The position numbers and the translations under genes are program-made. This document shows, piece by piece, positions 24,187 through 33,300 of a stretch of 56,555 nt of DNA (positions are counted from its first letter, which is position 1; every line of letters begins with the position of its first letter). The stretch is taken from NCBI RefSeq assembly GCF_963575615.1, contig NZ_CAUYTL010000020.1, positions 1 through 56,555 on the forward strand. Reading direction: 5' to 3'. The notes beneath the pieces were generated by a model. The model worked only from the letters and a program-made list of their open reading frames with translations, was not told the DNA's origin and did not search any database. Origin of the DNA: Listeria_A hofi. GTDB lineage: Bacteria; Bacillota; Bacilli; Lactobacillales; Listeriaceae.

Positions 24187-24614
24187 TGAGTATTGCGAAG
24201 GAGTTTACGTTCGATATGGCGCACATGTTGGATGGGCATGACGGAAAATGTCATAACTTGCACGGCCATACGTATACGTTGCAGGTGGAAGTAGCTGGGG
24301 ATTTGATTTCAGCGGGCTCAAAAGCTGGAATGGTGTTGGATTATGGTGACATTAAGCGGATCGTGAAGGAGCATGTGACGGCAAAATTAGATCATGCTTT
24401 TGCTTATTTTGATGGAAATGAGAACGAGTGTCGTATTGCAAATTTATTAGAAGAGATGAATCGTAAAACGGTCGCGCTACCGTGTCGAACAACGGCAGAG
24501 GGGATGGCAATAGTGATTTATGATTGGCTGACACCATATTTACCAGTTTCGGCGATTCGATTGGGTGAGACACCGACTTCTTTTTGTGAATATGTAGGTG
24601 ATATGCATGACTGA
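24183..24614 (+). CDS. queD: 6-carboxy-5,6,7,8-tetrahydropterin synthase
   Basis: 143 aa. His ligands for zinc in FDMAHML and CHNLHGHTYTLQVEV, and EGMAIVIYDWL later. It makes carboxytetrahydropterin from dihydroneopterin triphosphate. ATG overlaps the queC stop (ATGATGA); 24186 is an alternative start. Confidence 0.95.
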   Translation: MMSIAKEFTFDMAHMLDGHDGKCHNLHGHTYTLQVEVAGDLISAGSKAGMVLDYGDIKRIVKEHVTAKLDHAFAYFDGNENECRIANLLEEMNRKTVALPCRTTAEGMAIVIYDWLTPYLPVSAIRLGETPTSFCEYVGDMHD

Positions 24615-25221
24615 GCGTGAATATCGGATTGTAGAGATTTTTGAGACGATGCAGGGCGAAGGCTACAATACGGGGATGCCGAGTATTTTTATTCGGTTTG
24701 GCCGATGTAACTTGGATTGTCCGTGGTGTGATACGAATTATAATGAGTTTGAAATGATGACGGCTCAGCAAATTTTGAATGAAGTGCATAAGTATACGGC
24801 TCGGAATATTGTCATAACAGGGGGTGAGCCAACGATTCAACGCGGGATTGAAGAACTTTTACAAGCTTTGAAACTAGAGGGTTATTACTTGGCGATTGAG
24901 ACGAATGGTTTGAAGGAAGTTCCTGTGGAAATTGATTACGTGGCAACGAGTCCAAAACGGTTATACAGTGAAATGTACGAGAAGCGCCATTTATCGCGGG
25001 CGGATGAGGTTCGAATCGTTGTAGATGGTGATATTCAGGAGTTTTGTGCGCAGATTGAGGCGTTGATTCCCGCGAAAAGGTATTATTTGTCGCCTTGTGA
25101 AGAGGAAGGCGAATTTAATATGTTGGAGACGATTAGCCAACTCGGGAAATTGAATACAGGGCGTGGCGAGAATAAGTGGTCGCTCAGCATTCAGACGCAT
25201 AAACTGGCGGGGATTGAATAA
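24607..25221 (+). CDS. queE: 7-carboxy-7-deazaguanine synthase
   Basis: 204 aa radical SAM protein. The cluster motif is FGRCNLDCPWCDTNYN, with GGEPTIQ for SAM. It converts carboxytetrahydropterin to CDG, completing queFCDE. The start is the ATG at 24607, overlapping queD by 8 bp. A terminator follows at 25234-25275. Confidence 0.95.
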   Translation: MTEREYRIVEIFETMQGEGYNTGMPSIFIRFGRCNLDCPWCDTNYNEFEMMTAQQILNEVHKYTARNIVITGGEPTIQRGIEELLQALKLEGYYLAIETNGLKEVPVEIDYVATSPKRLYSEMYEKRHLSRADEVRIVVDGDIQEFCAQIEALIPAKRYYLSPCEEEGEFNMLETISQLGKLNTGRGENKWSLSIQTHKLAGIE

Positions 25222-25233
25222 TTATATGAAGGA

Positions 25234-25275
25234 AGTTTATCTTGTAAATTAGCGTTTACGGGATAAGCTTTTTTT
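25234..25275 (+). terminator. Terminator of the que operon
   Basis: GTTTATCttGTAAA / TTTACgggATAAGC stem and TTTTTTT. Confidence 0.65.
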
Positions 25276-25401
25276 GTATAATCATTTATTTCTAACGGGT
25301 AGAATTTTTTGATAATATCCTATTTTTGTGGCTCTTAACGTGTAGTATAAAGGTATAGCTAAATGGACGTGCCTTTGTGAGATACGAAAGGAGTTTTTAA
25401 T

Positions 25402-28400
25402 ATGATGAAGAAAAGAATGAAGATGCCTATTATTCTTCTTCTGATTTTTACAATTACGATGGTTGGGCCAATAAATAGCGCGGGGCTTGGTAATTGGTTT
25501 GCAACTGGGGTTTCGGCTGGTACAGGGCTTTCACTTATTGTGGATAAGCCGAAGCAGACGGAGAATCGCCAGTTTAATTTGACATTAAAAGATGATACGG
25601 CGCTGAGTTATTCGGATGATCCTCCGAGTGACAAGGGGCCGGTAAATGTGGTTACGGTAGCGATTCCGGTTGGGATGACTCTTGATTTGGAGGCTACAAA
25701 GGAGCATAATGCTGCCAAAAATATGGGTACAATTGATTTTGATGAGGAATCTAGGAGTGCTCAAGTGACTTGGAATAGTGATGCGACAGAGCATGTATAT
25801 GATTTGCTTTTGACAGCTGAAAAGGCACAGAGTTATATGTTGCAAGCTGTACGATATGATGCGAGTGGTAATGCGGTGGAGTCGAATCTGATTGCGATTA
25901 CAGTCGAGTCAGAACGGATGGAAGAAGTTATGCCGGAAATAGACGAAGAAGAAACAGTGACGCCACGGAATCCGCAGGTGATGACAAGAGTTGCAGATGA
26001 AATGGTTACTTTAGCGGATGTTGTGGATCCGAGTGTAGCGAATGTAAGTACATTGACGGAATTTCATAATGCGATGATGAATAAGGATATTGCGACGATT
26101 AATGTTTTAGCAGACATTAATTATGCGGCGTTTTCTGCGGCTGACGCGAGTCCAACAAATACGGGTGCATCCTATCAAAGAATGCCTGAACGTCCGTTTA
26201 CGATAAACGGAAATGGGCACACAATTGATTTTAGAAATCAATCTTATGCACCAACGGATACTTATTCTTTGCCAAAAGTGGTTACGTTTAATGATTTGAA
26301 TACGTATGGGAAAAATTATTATGGCTTTTATACGGATAATTCAGCTGGTGGAACGAATGCTACGAATACGATTGTTTATAACAATGTGAATTACAGAGGC
26401 TCTCAAGCGATTCATGCTCCAGCGACAACTACTAAAATTTCTGGAAAATCATCTTTTGCGCAGACGAATAGTTATGTGAGTCCTTTTGATGGTGTGAGTT
26501 ATACGACGCTTGCGAATCAGACGACATTTGCTGTTGGTGATATGAATATTCTTGAAGGTGCGGATGTGAAGGTTACGAATGAATCAAGTGGTGCAATGTA
26601 CATCTTTTCAGGTGGAACGGTAGATATTGCTGAGAACTCGGTTTTGGATATTTATACATCTGGAACGAATGCAACGGTAGCGGATGGGGCGGTTTCAGGA
26701 ATTACTAGTTATGGAAATATTTATGTTCGAAATGGCGCAACGCTGAAAATGGATAACGCGGTTCCGTCATCTGGAACAGCAGTTGGCGGAATTTGGATGA
26801 ATGCGGGTACTTTCAGTGTTTCCAATAATGCCAAAGTGGATATTAAGGCTCGTGGCGCAATGTATTATGGTAGCCCGTTTTACATTAGTGGTGCAGGAAC
26901 TTTGAATGTTAGCGATGACGCGGAGTTTAAGTTGGAAGCGATGAATACGGGAACTTCTACGCAAGATATTTTTAGTACTGGAACGGGTACAATTCTGATT
27001 GGTAGAAATGGCGTGTTTGATGTTAGTTCAGATGGAACTGGGGCTAAGTATCTGGTTTATCTGCGTGGTACTTCAAAATTCCAATTTGCGAATGCGAAAC
27101 GTGTTGATATTAAGTTTAATAATACGAATCCTGCTGCAACAGCTCGTTTATTGCGGATGTCGGGTAACCTCGATGTGGATGTCCAGTCTATTCAGGCTTG
27201 GAATGCGAAGACGTGGACGGATGGTATGGATGACAATTCTAATTTTATTTGGAATCCGATGTTTGGAGTGAAGGTGACATATAGTGCAGCAAACGTTACA
27301 GCAGCCACGGGTCAATCGGTAAATGCGGCGATTAAGAATAGTTTTACAACAAACTTTAGAACGCAGAATTTCAAACGTGTTCTTTTCGAAGGAATTCCGG
27401 ATGTTGATGTAACGATTGGAAATTTAAGTGATAATGTGAACCGTGAGAATAGCCGAGTGATTACTGGTAAGGCGAATCCGGGTGCTTCTGTGAAACTTTC
27501 GGGTGATCCTGCAATTCCTGTTGGGACACTTGATTCACCAAATGAGGAAGATAAAACGACGAAGTTTCATTTGATTGCTGATAATGATGGGAATTATCGT
27601 TACGAGTTGCCGGAGGGGAAGGTTTTGACGGCTGGTAGTACGGTAACGGTTTATGCTTTCTTAAACGGAAAAGACAATTCGGCACAGACGATTGTTCAAG
27701 ATGACACGGTTCCAGATGCACCAGTTTTGACTGCGATTAAAGATGTGGATGCGGTTATTAGTGGGCAAGCCGAGGCTGGAAGTACAGTGACGATTTATGA
27801 TTTAGCTGATGATAGTGAATTTGTGAGTGGCGTGACAAACGGTGCAGGGAATTTTGCGATAGCAGTTCCTGTTGAAAAGCGCCCAATGACGCCAAACAAA
27901 GTATATTATGCGGTGGCAAAGGATGCGGCTGGGAATGTTAGTACTAAGTCTAATCAGATGAGTGTTGTGGATACAACGGCTCCGACGGCGGACGTGATTA
28001 GGCAGTTTGTAACGCTTGGTGATACGTTCACGACAAATCCGAAGAATCTAGTGGAGAATGTTACGGACAACGCTGGAGATGGTGATGATAATATTAGTTA
28101 TGCAATCACAAAAGTACCCGATGTTTCTAAAATTGGCTATTCGACAGCAACTGTAACGTTGACGGACAATGCAGGCAATGCTGCAAATTTTGTTGTTCCA
28201 GTATTTGTGCAAGATAGCAGTTCAATTAAAGATGAGAATTATTTATTACATGCGGAGGATTTCGCAGTTGCTACAGCAGATTTACCAACGACTCCTGCGG
28301 CAATGAAGGATATGGTTTTAGAAATGGCAAATGTGCAAGCCTACGTTATTGCAACGGGTGCAAGTGCCATCACTTCGGTTCAAATGACAGGGGTTGAGAC

Positions 28401-28905
28401 GATTACGACAACGCCTGGAAAGTATCAAGTAAAGGTGACATTAGGCGAGTTAGAACGCGAGATTACTGTCACGGTTTTAGCTGGAACGCTACAATTTAAA
28501 TCAGCGACTCCTGAAATTTCATTTGGAACGGCCGCTATTAGTTCTCGTGAGCAGTTTTTGAAACCGCAGGATGATGTGAAGTTAACGGTTGAGGACACAC
28601 GTTCGGAAGGAACCAATTGGAAACTGACCGCACAACTTGATGCGCCACTTGCAACGGCGGATGGTGAGGAGTTAATTAATAGCCTGTTTGTCAGGAGCCA
28701 AGAAGATGGAAATACGATTTTGATTCCGCTAAATGGCGTGGCAAATGAGATTTTCTCAAATACATCTAGTTCAGACGGTGTGACAGAAATAGATCTAAAT
28801 ACGGCGGATGCTTCTGAGTTAGTATTGAATATTCGTCCAGGAACAGCGCGTGCGAATAAAGAGTATAGCACGACAATTCATTGGACGCTGGAAGATACGC
28901 CTTGA
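25402..28905 (+). CDS. Large secreted surface protein: beta-helix adhesive domain, Ig-like repeats, WxL-type C-terminus
   Basis: 1167 aa. A signal peptide of about 38 residues is followed by a linker. Around residues 205-640 lies a right-handed beta-helix segment of the 'pectate lyase-like adhesive' kind (LTEFHNAMMNKDIATINVLADI, FTINGNGHTIDFR, then many T/N-rich coils). Residues about 665-950 hold Ig-like domains (TGKANPGASVKLSG, SGQAEAGSTVTIYD). The last 150 residues look like a WxL domain, with NWKLTAQL and the terminal IHWTLEDTP, which binds peptidoglycan without covalent linkage. There is no LPXTG. It stands alone; ligand unknown. GAAAGGAGTTTTTAAT precedes the ATG. Confidence 0.85.
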   Translation: MMKKRMKMPIILLLIFTITMVGPINSAGLGNWFATGVSAGTGLSLIVDKPKQTENRQFNLTLKDDTALSYSDDPPSDKGPVNVVTVAIPVGMTLDLEATKEHNAAKNMGTIDFDEESRSAQVTWNSDATEHVYDLLLTAEKAQSYMLQAVRYDASGNAVESNLIAITVESERMEEVMPEIDEEETVTPRNPQVMTRVADEMVTLADVVDPSVANVSTLTEFHNAMMNKDIATINVLADINYAAFSAADASPTNTGASYQRMPERPFTINGNGHTIDFRNQSYAPTDTYSLPKVVTFNDLNTYGKNYYGFYTDNSAGGTNATNTIVYNNVNYRGSQAIHAPATTTKISGKSSFAQTNSYVSPFDGVSYTTLANQTTFAVGDMNILEGADVKVTNESSGAMYIFSGGTVDIAENSVLDIYTSGTNATVADGAVSGITSYGNIYVRNGATLKMDNAVPSSGTAVGGIWMNAGTFSVSNNAKVDIKARGAMYYGSPFYISGAGTLNVSDDAEFKLEAMNTGTSTQDIFSTGTGTILIGRNGVFDVSSDGTGAKYLVYLRGTSKFQFANAKRVDIKFNNTNPAATARLLRMSGNLDVDVQSIQAWNAKTWTDGMDDNSNFIWNPMFGVKVTYSAANVTAATGQSVNAAIKNSFTTNFRTQNFKRVLFEGIPDVDVTIGNLSDNVNRENSRVITGKANPGASVKLSGDPAIPVGTLDSPNEEDKTTKFHLIADNDGNYRYELPEGKVLTAGSTVTVYAFLNGKDNSAQTIVQDDTVPDAPVLTAIKDVDAVISGQAEAGSTVTIYDLADDSEFVSGVTNGAGNFAIAVPVEKRPMTPNKVYYAVAKDAAGNVSTKSNQMSVVDTTAPTADVIRQFVTLGDTFTTNPKNLVENVTDNAGDGDDNISYAITKVPDVSKIGYSTATVTLTDNAGNAANFVVPVFVQDSSSIKDENYLLHAEDFAVATADLPTTPAAMKDMVLEMANVQAYVIATGASAITSVQMTGVETITTTPGKYQVKVTLGELEREITVTVLAGTLQFKSATPEISFGTAAISSREQFLKPQDDVKLTVEDTRSEGTNWKLTAQLDAPLATADGEELINSLFVRSQEDGNTILIPLNGVANEIFSNTSSSDGVTEIDLNTADASELVLNIRPGTARANKEYSTTIHWTLEDTP

Positions 28906-29002
28906 TATAGATGAGAACCGTAGTTTTTATCAAGCATTTGGATTGTAATAACAGGAAAGAACGTTCTTTGACGATATTTTCAAAAAGTGCTATAATGAAA
29001 TG

Positions 29003-29124
29003 GAAAAGGAAGCCATGCGCTAACATGACTTCCCAGTGCAAACACCATTTAAGATGGTGACAGCCTTATGTGACTCTTTTAAAAACCACTAGCTGCCGAG
29101 CTTAAAAGTGGTTTTTATTTTTTG
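29003..29124 (+). ncRNA. Antitoxin RNA of type I module 2
   Basis: Promoter TTGACG (28968), 17 bp, TATAAT (28991). The same 5' hairpin as module 1 (GGAAGCCATG / CATGACTTCC, 20-base core shared), then CACCATTTAAGATGGTG, and a terminator AAACCACT / AGTGGTTT with T run that overlaps the toxin 3' end. Confidence 0.72.
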
Positions 29125-29201
29125 TCATTTTTACTGTTCATAATCGCCACAATTAAGGCCGCAAAAGCGATCATAATTGTAAGACTTTCGAAAACAGTCA
29201 T
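29115..29201 (-). CDS. Holin-like type I toxin peptide 2 (Hol-Tox family)
   Basis: 28 aa: MTVFESLTIMIAFAALIVAI then MNSKNDKK. Same family as the peptide at 21457-21567 but shorter. The ATG has GGAAAGGACTAAAC before it. The frame stays open upstream for 27 codons to another ATG, so a longer form is conceivable, though without a ribosome site. A TATACT -10 is near 29303. It converges with its antitoxin RNA. Confidence 0.8.
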   Translation of the reverse strand: MTVFESLTIMIAFAALIVAIMNSKNDKK

Positions 29202-29333
29202 GTTTAGTCCTTTCCAGGAGAAGCCATGAATAATAACATAGGCACCACCTACTTTCATAAAAAGAGGGCTGCCAACCACCATAAACTCGTTTGCATTATC
29301 TAGTATATCATAAAATGAGTGGTTTTTAAGGCC

Positions 29334-29371
29334 ATGCTGAAACTCTTTTTGCGAAGGGTTTCGGCATTTTT
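29334..29371 (+). terminator. Terminator-like hairpin before the small membrane gene
   Basis: ATGCtGAAACT / AGGGTTTCgGCAT stem with TTTTT. It would isolate the toxin module from 29422. Confidence 0.5.
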
Positions 29372-29421
29372 AAGTGGTCAAGCAAGTCAAGTGATACGGG
29401 CGGAAATAGAGAGGAGCTCCA

Positions 29422-29835
29422 ATGATTAAAAAAATATGGGAAACGACAGCTGTAAGAGCTTTATTGGTGCTATTACTTACTACAATCTTAATCTACGGAT
29501 TGAGTAGCTTTTATTTGATGAATGGAGGGATGTTCTGGTTTGTGATTTTGACATATGGCACGTATTTGCTGTTCTTTATAGTGCCATTTATCGGTGTCTT
29601 TACCGTTAGTAAACACGTGAATCCTAGAAAAACAATCGTATTTTTGATATTACTTGTTATCCTACACACGCTGTTGATAGCAGGTTATACAGATATTTAT
29701 ATATACACGGATGAGGGTGGAGTAAGCAAAATAGCAGTCCATCCATTTTTACGAGTTAGTTCTATATTGTCGGGCGTTCTGTTGCTCATTTTTTATGGTC
29801 TAAGGCTACTGGAAGGTAGCGATTCAGAAGTATAA
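29422..29835 (+). CDS. Small membrane protein, unknown
   Basis: 137 aa with four membrane helices (ALLVLLLTTILIYGLSSFYL, FWFVILTYGTYLLFFIVPF, TIVFLILLVILHTLLIAG, ILSGVLLLIFYGLRLL). Not recognised. GAGAGGAGCTCCA precedes the ATG. Its neighbour at 29934 is also a small membrane protein. Confidence 0.65.
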   Translation: MIKKIWETTAVRALLVLLLTTILIYGLSSFYLMNGGMFWFVILTYGTYLLFFIVPFIGVFTVSKHVNPRKTIVFLILLVILHTLLIAGYTDIYIYTDEGGVSKIAVHPFLRVSSILSGVLLLIFYGLRLLEGSDSEV

Positions 29836-29933
29836 TATCTCTAATTATTGGCGAACTATGCCGAAACTTGATTGTAAAAAAGTATGATTTTGCTATAATG
29901 AAGGTATAAAAATGTTAATTTGGAGGGCTTTAA

Positions 29934-30209
29934 GTGAAAATAGATAGTAATGGGATGGTACAAGCGCCAAATTGGTTTGAACGTTTGTTAAGCAATAATT
30001 TTACAGTTTTGATTATTATTCTAAGTGTTATTTGTGTAGTAGGGATAGCCCTTTTTATTATTCAACTGGTAGCAAAAAGGCTTTCATGGAAAGCAGTTAT
30101 TAGTGTGACGGTTCCATTAGTAGTTTTCTGTATACTGTTTGGAGCCTACGTAAACAATGTTCACAACGAAGTAGAAATGCATGATATGGTGGAAAGTACA
30201 TTGAAATGA
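29934..30209 (+). CDS. Small membrane protein, unknown
   Basis: 91 aa with two membrane helices (FTVLIIILSVICVVGIALFI, AVISVTVPLVVFCILFGAYV) and a short acidic tail. GTG start behind GGAGGGCTTTAA. A near-consensus -10 (TATAAT) lies at 29895 and a terminator at 30231-30263. Not recognised. Confidence 0.65.
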   Translation: MKIDSNGMVQAPNWFERLLSNNFTVLIIILSVICVVGIALFIIQLVAKRLSWKAVISVTVPLVVFCILFGAYVNNVHNEVEMHDMVESTLK

Positions 30210-30230
30210 TGTGTTGTACGAGAAAAAAAT

Positions 30231-30263
30231 GGAGTGTAGCAATTGAGATGCACTCCGTTTTTT
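30231..30263 (+). terminator. Terminator after the small membrane gene
   Basis: GGAGTG...CACTCC stem, GTTTTTTG. Confidence 0.6.
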
Positions 30264-30385
30264 GTAATATCAAAAATCATTTTTATGTTATTTAGATAAT
30301 ACAGATAGAACTCATGAGTATTTGGAAATGATTGTGTTATTACTATGAGTAATAATAAAAAATATGAATGATTGGGGATGAAAAT

Positions 30386-31579
30386 ATGAGATACATAATG
30401 ATTGATACGAATTATTTTGTTGCGCAAAAGTTCAATACAGAAAAAATTATACTGAAAAATTTTAAAGAAATGATAGATGACAAATTGGGGACTTTTTTAT
30501 TCAATGATATTTTAATTGGAGAATACAAGAGTCATTTAGATGCATTTGTTGATTATACAAGTGCTAAATTTAAAAATTATTTAAAAGATAAGAAGACACT
30601 GAACACCGAGATACCAATGTTTGAAGAAGAAGGATTGAAAGGAAAAGTAGCAGAGTATGAAAACCAATTTTTACTTCCATTTAAACAAAAGTTTGATACC
30701 TATCTGAATGATATCAATGGAATAGATATTTCAATCGAGCAAATAAACCTTAAAGTCATCGTGGACAAATATTTTAATTCGATTTCTCCGTTTGAAGCTA
30801 ATGATAAGAAGAAAAGTGAATTTCCAGATGCAATAATTGTTGAAAGTATAATCAATTGGATGAGTTGCCAGAAAAATTTTGATAAAGCAAAAGATGAGTT
30901 ATATATTGTTACCAAAGATGAAGGATTAACAAAAGCCTTGCATAATCCATATATTCATGTGGTTGAAGATTTAAAGGAATGCTTACTTAGCTTGCTAGAT
31001 CCGGAATTAGAGAGCAAAATTGAAGAGAATATCAGTAGCGACGAGTTCGAGATTTTTTTAGAAAAATTATTATTTGAAAATATGGATGGCCACTTGATAG
31101 AGGGTGACTTAAATTTTATGCTAGATAGTTTTGATGCAGAGGCTATGCAATACAGCATATTGGACCTTTTTGTTAAGGACTACGATCTTTTAACAGTACA
31201 CAAAGAAGAAAATGAAATAAAATTAATTATTGAAATAACAGATGTCACGGCTAATTTGAATGTTGATTATAGTATAACGGACATAGATAGTGGATTCTAT
31301 GATAAAGAAACGGGGCAAATATTTGGGGAGGAACACTTTGATAGATCGATAGAGATAGAAGCGGATTTAAAAATAATTGTAGCAATTTCAGTAGATGAAA
31401 ATAATATATTCACAAAAAGGCTAAGTCAAACAGTAGATGATATTGATAATTTGCAGAATCGAGAACTTAAAACGGAATTGCAAAATTATGAATACAAAGT
31501 TCAGGATGTTGTTGGAGGGTTGTCGCTTGAAATAAAAGTCATAGATACAAATGTAGATGAAGATGTATATTACCAATAG
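30386..31579 (+). CDS. PIN-domain protein with an unknown C-terminal domain
   Basis: 397 aa. The N-terminal half is PIN-like: RYIMIDTNYF gives the first acidic residue (Asp7), KSEFPDAIIVESI the second cluster and LYIVTKDEGL the third, so metal-dependent RNA cleavage is plausible. The C-terminal part (about 215-397), rich in Asp/Glu and beta-forming residues, is not recognised. DUF4935-type PIN proteins look alike. It is AT-rich compared with its neighbours and lies beside a resolvase, so it was probably acquired. No antitoxin-like gene adjoins it. The start is the ATG at 30386 behind TTGGGGATGAAAAT. Confidence 0.72.
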   Translation: MRYIMIDTNYFVAQKFNTEKIILKNFKEMIDDKLGTFLFNDILIGEYKSHLDAFVDYTSAKFKNYLKDKKTLNTEIPMFEEEGLKGKVAEYENQFLLPFKQKFDTYLNDINGIDISIEQINLKVIVDKYFNSISPFEANDKKKSEFPDAIIVESIINWMSCQKNFDKAKDELYIVTKDEGLTKALHNPYIHVVEDLKECLLSLLDPELESKIEENISSDEFEIFLEKLLFENMDGHLIEGDLNFMLDSFDAEAMQYSILDLFVKDYDLLTVHKEENEIKLIIEITDVTANLNVDYSITDIDSGFYDKETGQIFGEEHFDRSIEIEADLKIIVAISVDENNIFTKRLSQTVDDIDNLQNRELKTELQNYEYKVQDVVGGLSLEIKVIDTNVDEDVYYQ

Positions 31580-31739
31580 ATCTGAGAATTATAGGAATAT
31601 AAGCTCTTATGTTATATTGGCATATGCAATTTTTGGATTTAAGTGGCACACATTTTCTAATTTAAATGACGTTTAGCGATTTCTATGGTCATAGCTGGGA
31701 ATCCTTAATTGAAAGTGTGAGTAGCACTAACTATCCATT

Positions 31740-31769
31740 CGGTGTCAAAACGTATAAGTTTTGACACCG
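31740..31769. promoter_or_regulatory. Inverted repeat, candidate resolvase (res) site
   Basis: CGGTGTCAAAAC-gtataa-GTTTTGACACCG, perfect 12-bp arms; a further half-site CGGTGTCATAAC is at 31802. Serine resolvases bind such TGTCA-type sites just ahead of their own operon. Confidence 0.6.
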
Positions 31770-31841
31770 TTTTTGATTTGTGATAAAATCAGTACATAGA
31801 TCGGTGTCATAACTCGTATTCATAAGTAAGGGGTGTTTTTC

Positions 31842-32126
31842 ATGAATTTTACCAATATGAACCATCGGCAACTGGCCAGCAAGATTAGTTCCGACTTGAT
31901 CCGGCTGGAAAATAATTTGAATGGTATTCACAAATCGAAGAAGCAAGAAGAACTAGAAAATTATAGAAAAGACTTATTGTTAATCGCTGGCCAACTTTCC
32001 CGGTTAACAGATGAAAGTTTTGAACGAGCATTGAAATTACAAACAGAAGGTGATTTGGCCGATGTACGTTCGCTTGGGATATCTAAGTTCCAAGGAAGTA
32101 CAACAGTGAGGGAATTAGAGGAATGA
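31842..32126 (+). CDS. Hypothetical protein paired with the resolvase
   Basis: 94 aa, helical, charged: NHRQLASKISSDLIRLENNLNG and ELENYRKDLLLIAGQLSRLTDESFERAL. Not recognised. Its stop overlaps the resolvase start by 4 bp, so they are translated together. The ATG at 31842 follows AAGGGGTGTTTTTC. Possibly an accessory factor of the recombinase. Confidence 0.6.
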   Translation: MNFTNMNHRQLASKISSDLIRLENNLNGIHKSKKQEELENYRKDLLLIAGQLSRLTDESFERALKLQTEGDLADVRSLGISKFQGSTTVRELEE

Positions 32127-32674
32127 TTTACGGCTATGCACGTGTATCGACAATTGGCCAGGATTACGAAACACAAGTGGAACTTTTGACAGCTGCTGGA
32201 TGTGAAGAAATTTTTCACGAGAAAATCACTGGATCAAAAATGGATCGTAAGCAATTGGATTTATTATTCTCTAAGCTTCAAGAGGGGGATACGTTTGTGG
32301 TAACGCGATTAGATCGGTTTGCCCGTTCTACTGTAGAAGGATTAACCACAACAAAAAATTTATTTGAACAAGGAATCAAAGTGCATATCTTGAATTTGGG
32401 TCTCATTGAAAACACACCGACCGGTCGCTTAATCTTGGCCAATTTCTTTGCCTTTGCGGAATTTGAAAGGGACATGATTTTGGAACGAACAGCTGAAGGG
32501 AAGAAAAGAGCCAAATTGAATCCTGATTTTAGAGAGGGCCGGCCAAAGAAGTTTACAAAAGCGCAAATCGATTTTGCTTTAGTTTTGTTAAAAGAAATGT
32601 CATATACAGAAGTGGCGAAGAATACTGGTATATCCAAAAGTACACTAATTCGTGCAAATAGAAAAAGAGAATAG
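32123..32674 (+). CDS. Serine recombinase / resolvase
   Basis: 183 aa. YARVSTIGQD carries the nucleophile Ser9, TRLDRFARS and EFERDMILERTAEGKKRAK the rest of the catalytic and dimer region. The C-terminal helix-turn-helix is YTEVAKNTGISKSTLIRANR. This is the Tn3/Tn552 resolvase type common on Listeria and staphylococcal plasmids. A res-like repeat is upstream. No transposase is seen, and the gene's 3' end is fused to a truncated glsB-like gene. Confidence 0.92.
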   Translation: MIYGYARVSTIGQDYETQVELLTAAGCEEIFHEKITGSKMDRKQLDLLFSKLQEGDTFVVTRLDRFARSTVEGLTTTKNLFEQGIKVHILNLGLIENTPTGRLILANFFAFAEFERDMILERTAEGKKRAKLNPDFREGRPKKFTKAQIDFALVLLKEMSYTEVAKNTGISKSTLIRANRKRE

Positions 32675-32878
32675 GAATTATAGCAAGTTTCCTTACAAGC
32701 AGAAAGATGCCTCTTGTCTGGCTCGGGACAATTTTGGCGGGGCTATTAGGTTCATGGTTGGGAGAATTATTACTGAGGACCGGAAGTAGCTGGAATGGCA
32801 GTTTTCCCCTCCATATTAGGCGCTGTGATTTTGGTATTGCTTGTATCCTTTGTCATCAAGATGGGAAGGCAAAAGTGA
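32671..32878 (+). pseudogene. Truncated and frameshifted GlsB/YeaQ/YmgE-like membrane protein
   Basis: The frame from 32671 reads GIIASFLTSRKMPLVWLGT then ILAGLLGSWLGELLLRTGSS. After a one-base shift near 32790 it continues GMAVFPSILGAVILVLLVS and ends at 32878. Together these match transglycosylase-associated (GlsB) proteins, but the first residues are missing because the resolvase gene abuts, and the frame is broken. A terminator follows. Confidence 0.65.
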
Positions 32879-32915
32879 GTATCTAATAAGATGACTGTCA
32901 TTATTTTTCTATCAG

Positions 32916-32952
32916 CCACTGTGAGTAGCTTCTATTTCACAGTGGTTTCTTT
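32916..32952 (+). terminator. Terminator after the glsB relic
   Basis: CCACTGTGA / TCACAGTGG stem and TTTCTTT. Confidence 0.6.
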
Positions 32953-33112
32953 CTGTCTAAAAACGTGTGAGCAGTTTTTCTTCCATTACTTCATTTCATG
33001 TACTTATGAGGAATTAATGAATAAGTACAGGACGAAAATAACAATCAAAGCACTTCGTTAAAAACATTATCTCAAACACGGTGAGCGTACATCTATGGAA
33101 AAAATATCATCA

Positions 33113-33172
33113 TAGCAAATTATAATCCTTAGCGGGAGGAAATCTGTGTTTTGTTGGCGAGAGCCCGCAATG
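33113..33172 (+). repeat. Direct repeat left of the Cry1Ac-like gene
   Basis: AGCAAATTATAATCCTTAGC...TTTTGTTGGCGAGAGCCC. A similar stretch is at 35697-35752, so the pair brackets the gene at 33384-35276. Origin unknown. Confidence 0.45.
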
Positions 33173-33240
33173 GGCGAATACTCGAAAAAGCTACTGGCGT
33201 ATTGCAAGCAGTGGCCTTTACATCGTACACTGACAGGTAA

Positions 33241-33290
33241 ATGCCTCGTATCGATGGGAGATGTCTTTATATCCCATCGATACGAGGCAT
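33241..33290. repeat. Perfect 19-bp hairpin before the dead intron tail
   Basis: ATGCCTCGTATCGATGGGA and its exact complement with a 12-nt loop, 10 bp before the sequence shared with the intron end at 1-76. It could be a reduced domain IV stem of an ORF-less group II intron. Confidence 0.45.
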
Positions 33291-33300
33291 TATACTCAAG

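Noticed and set aside
24352..24840. Open frame of 162 codons antisense to queD-queE
   Set aside because: Overlaps two certain genes and has no start signal.
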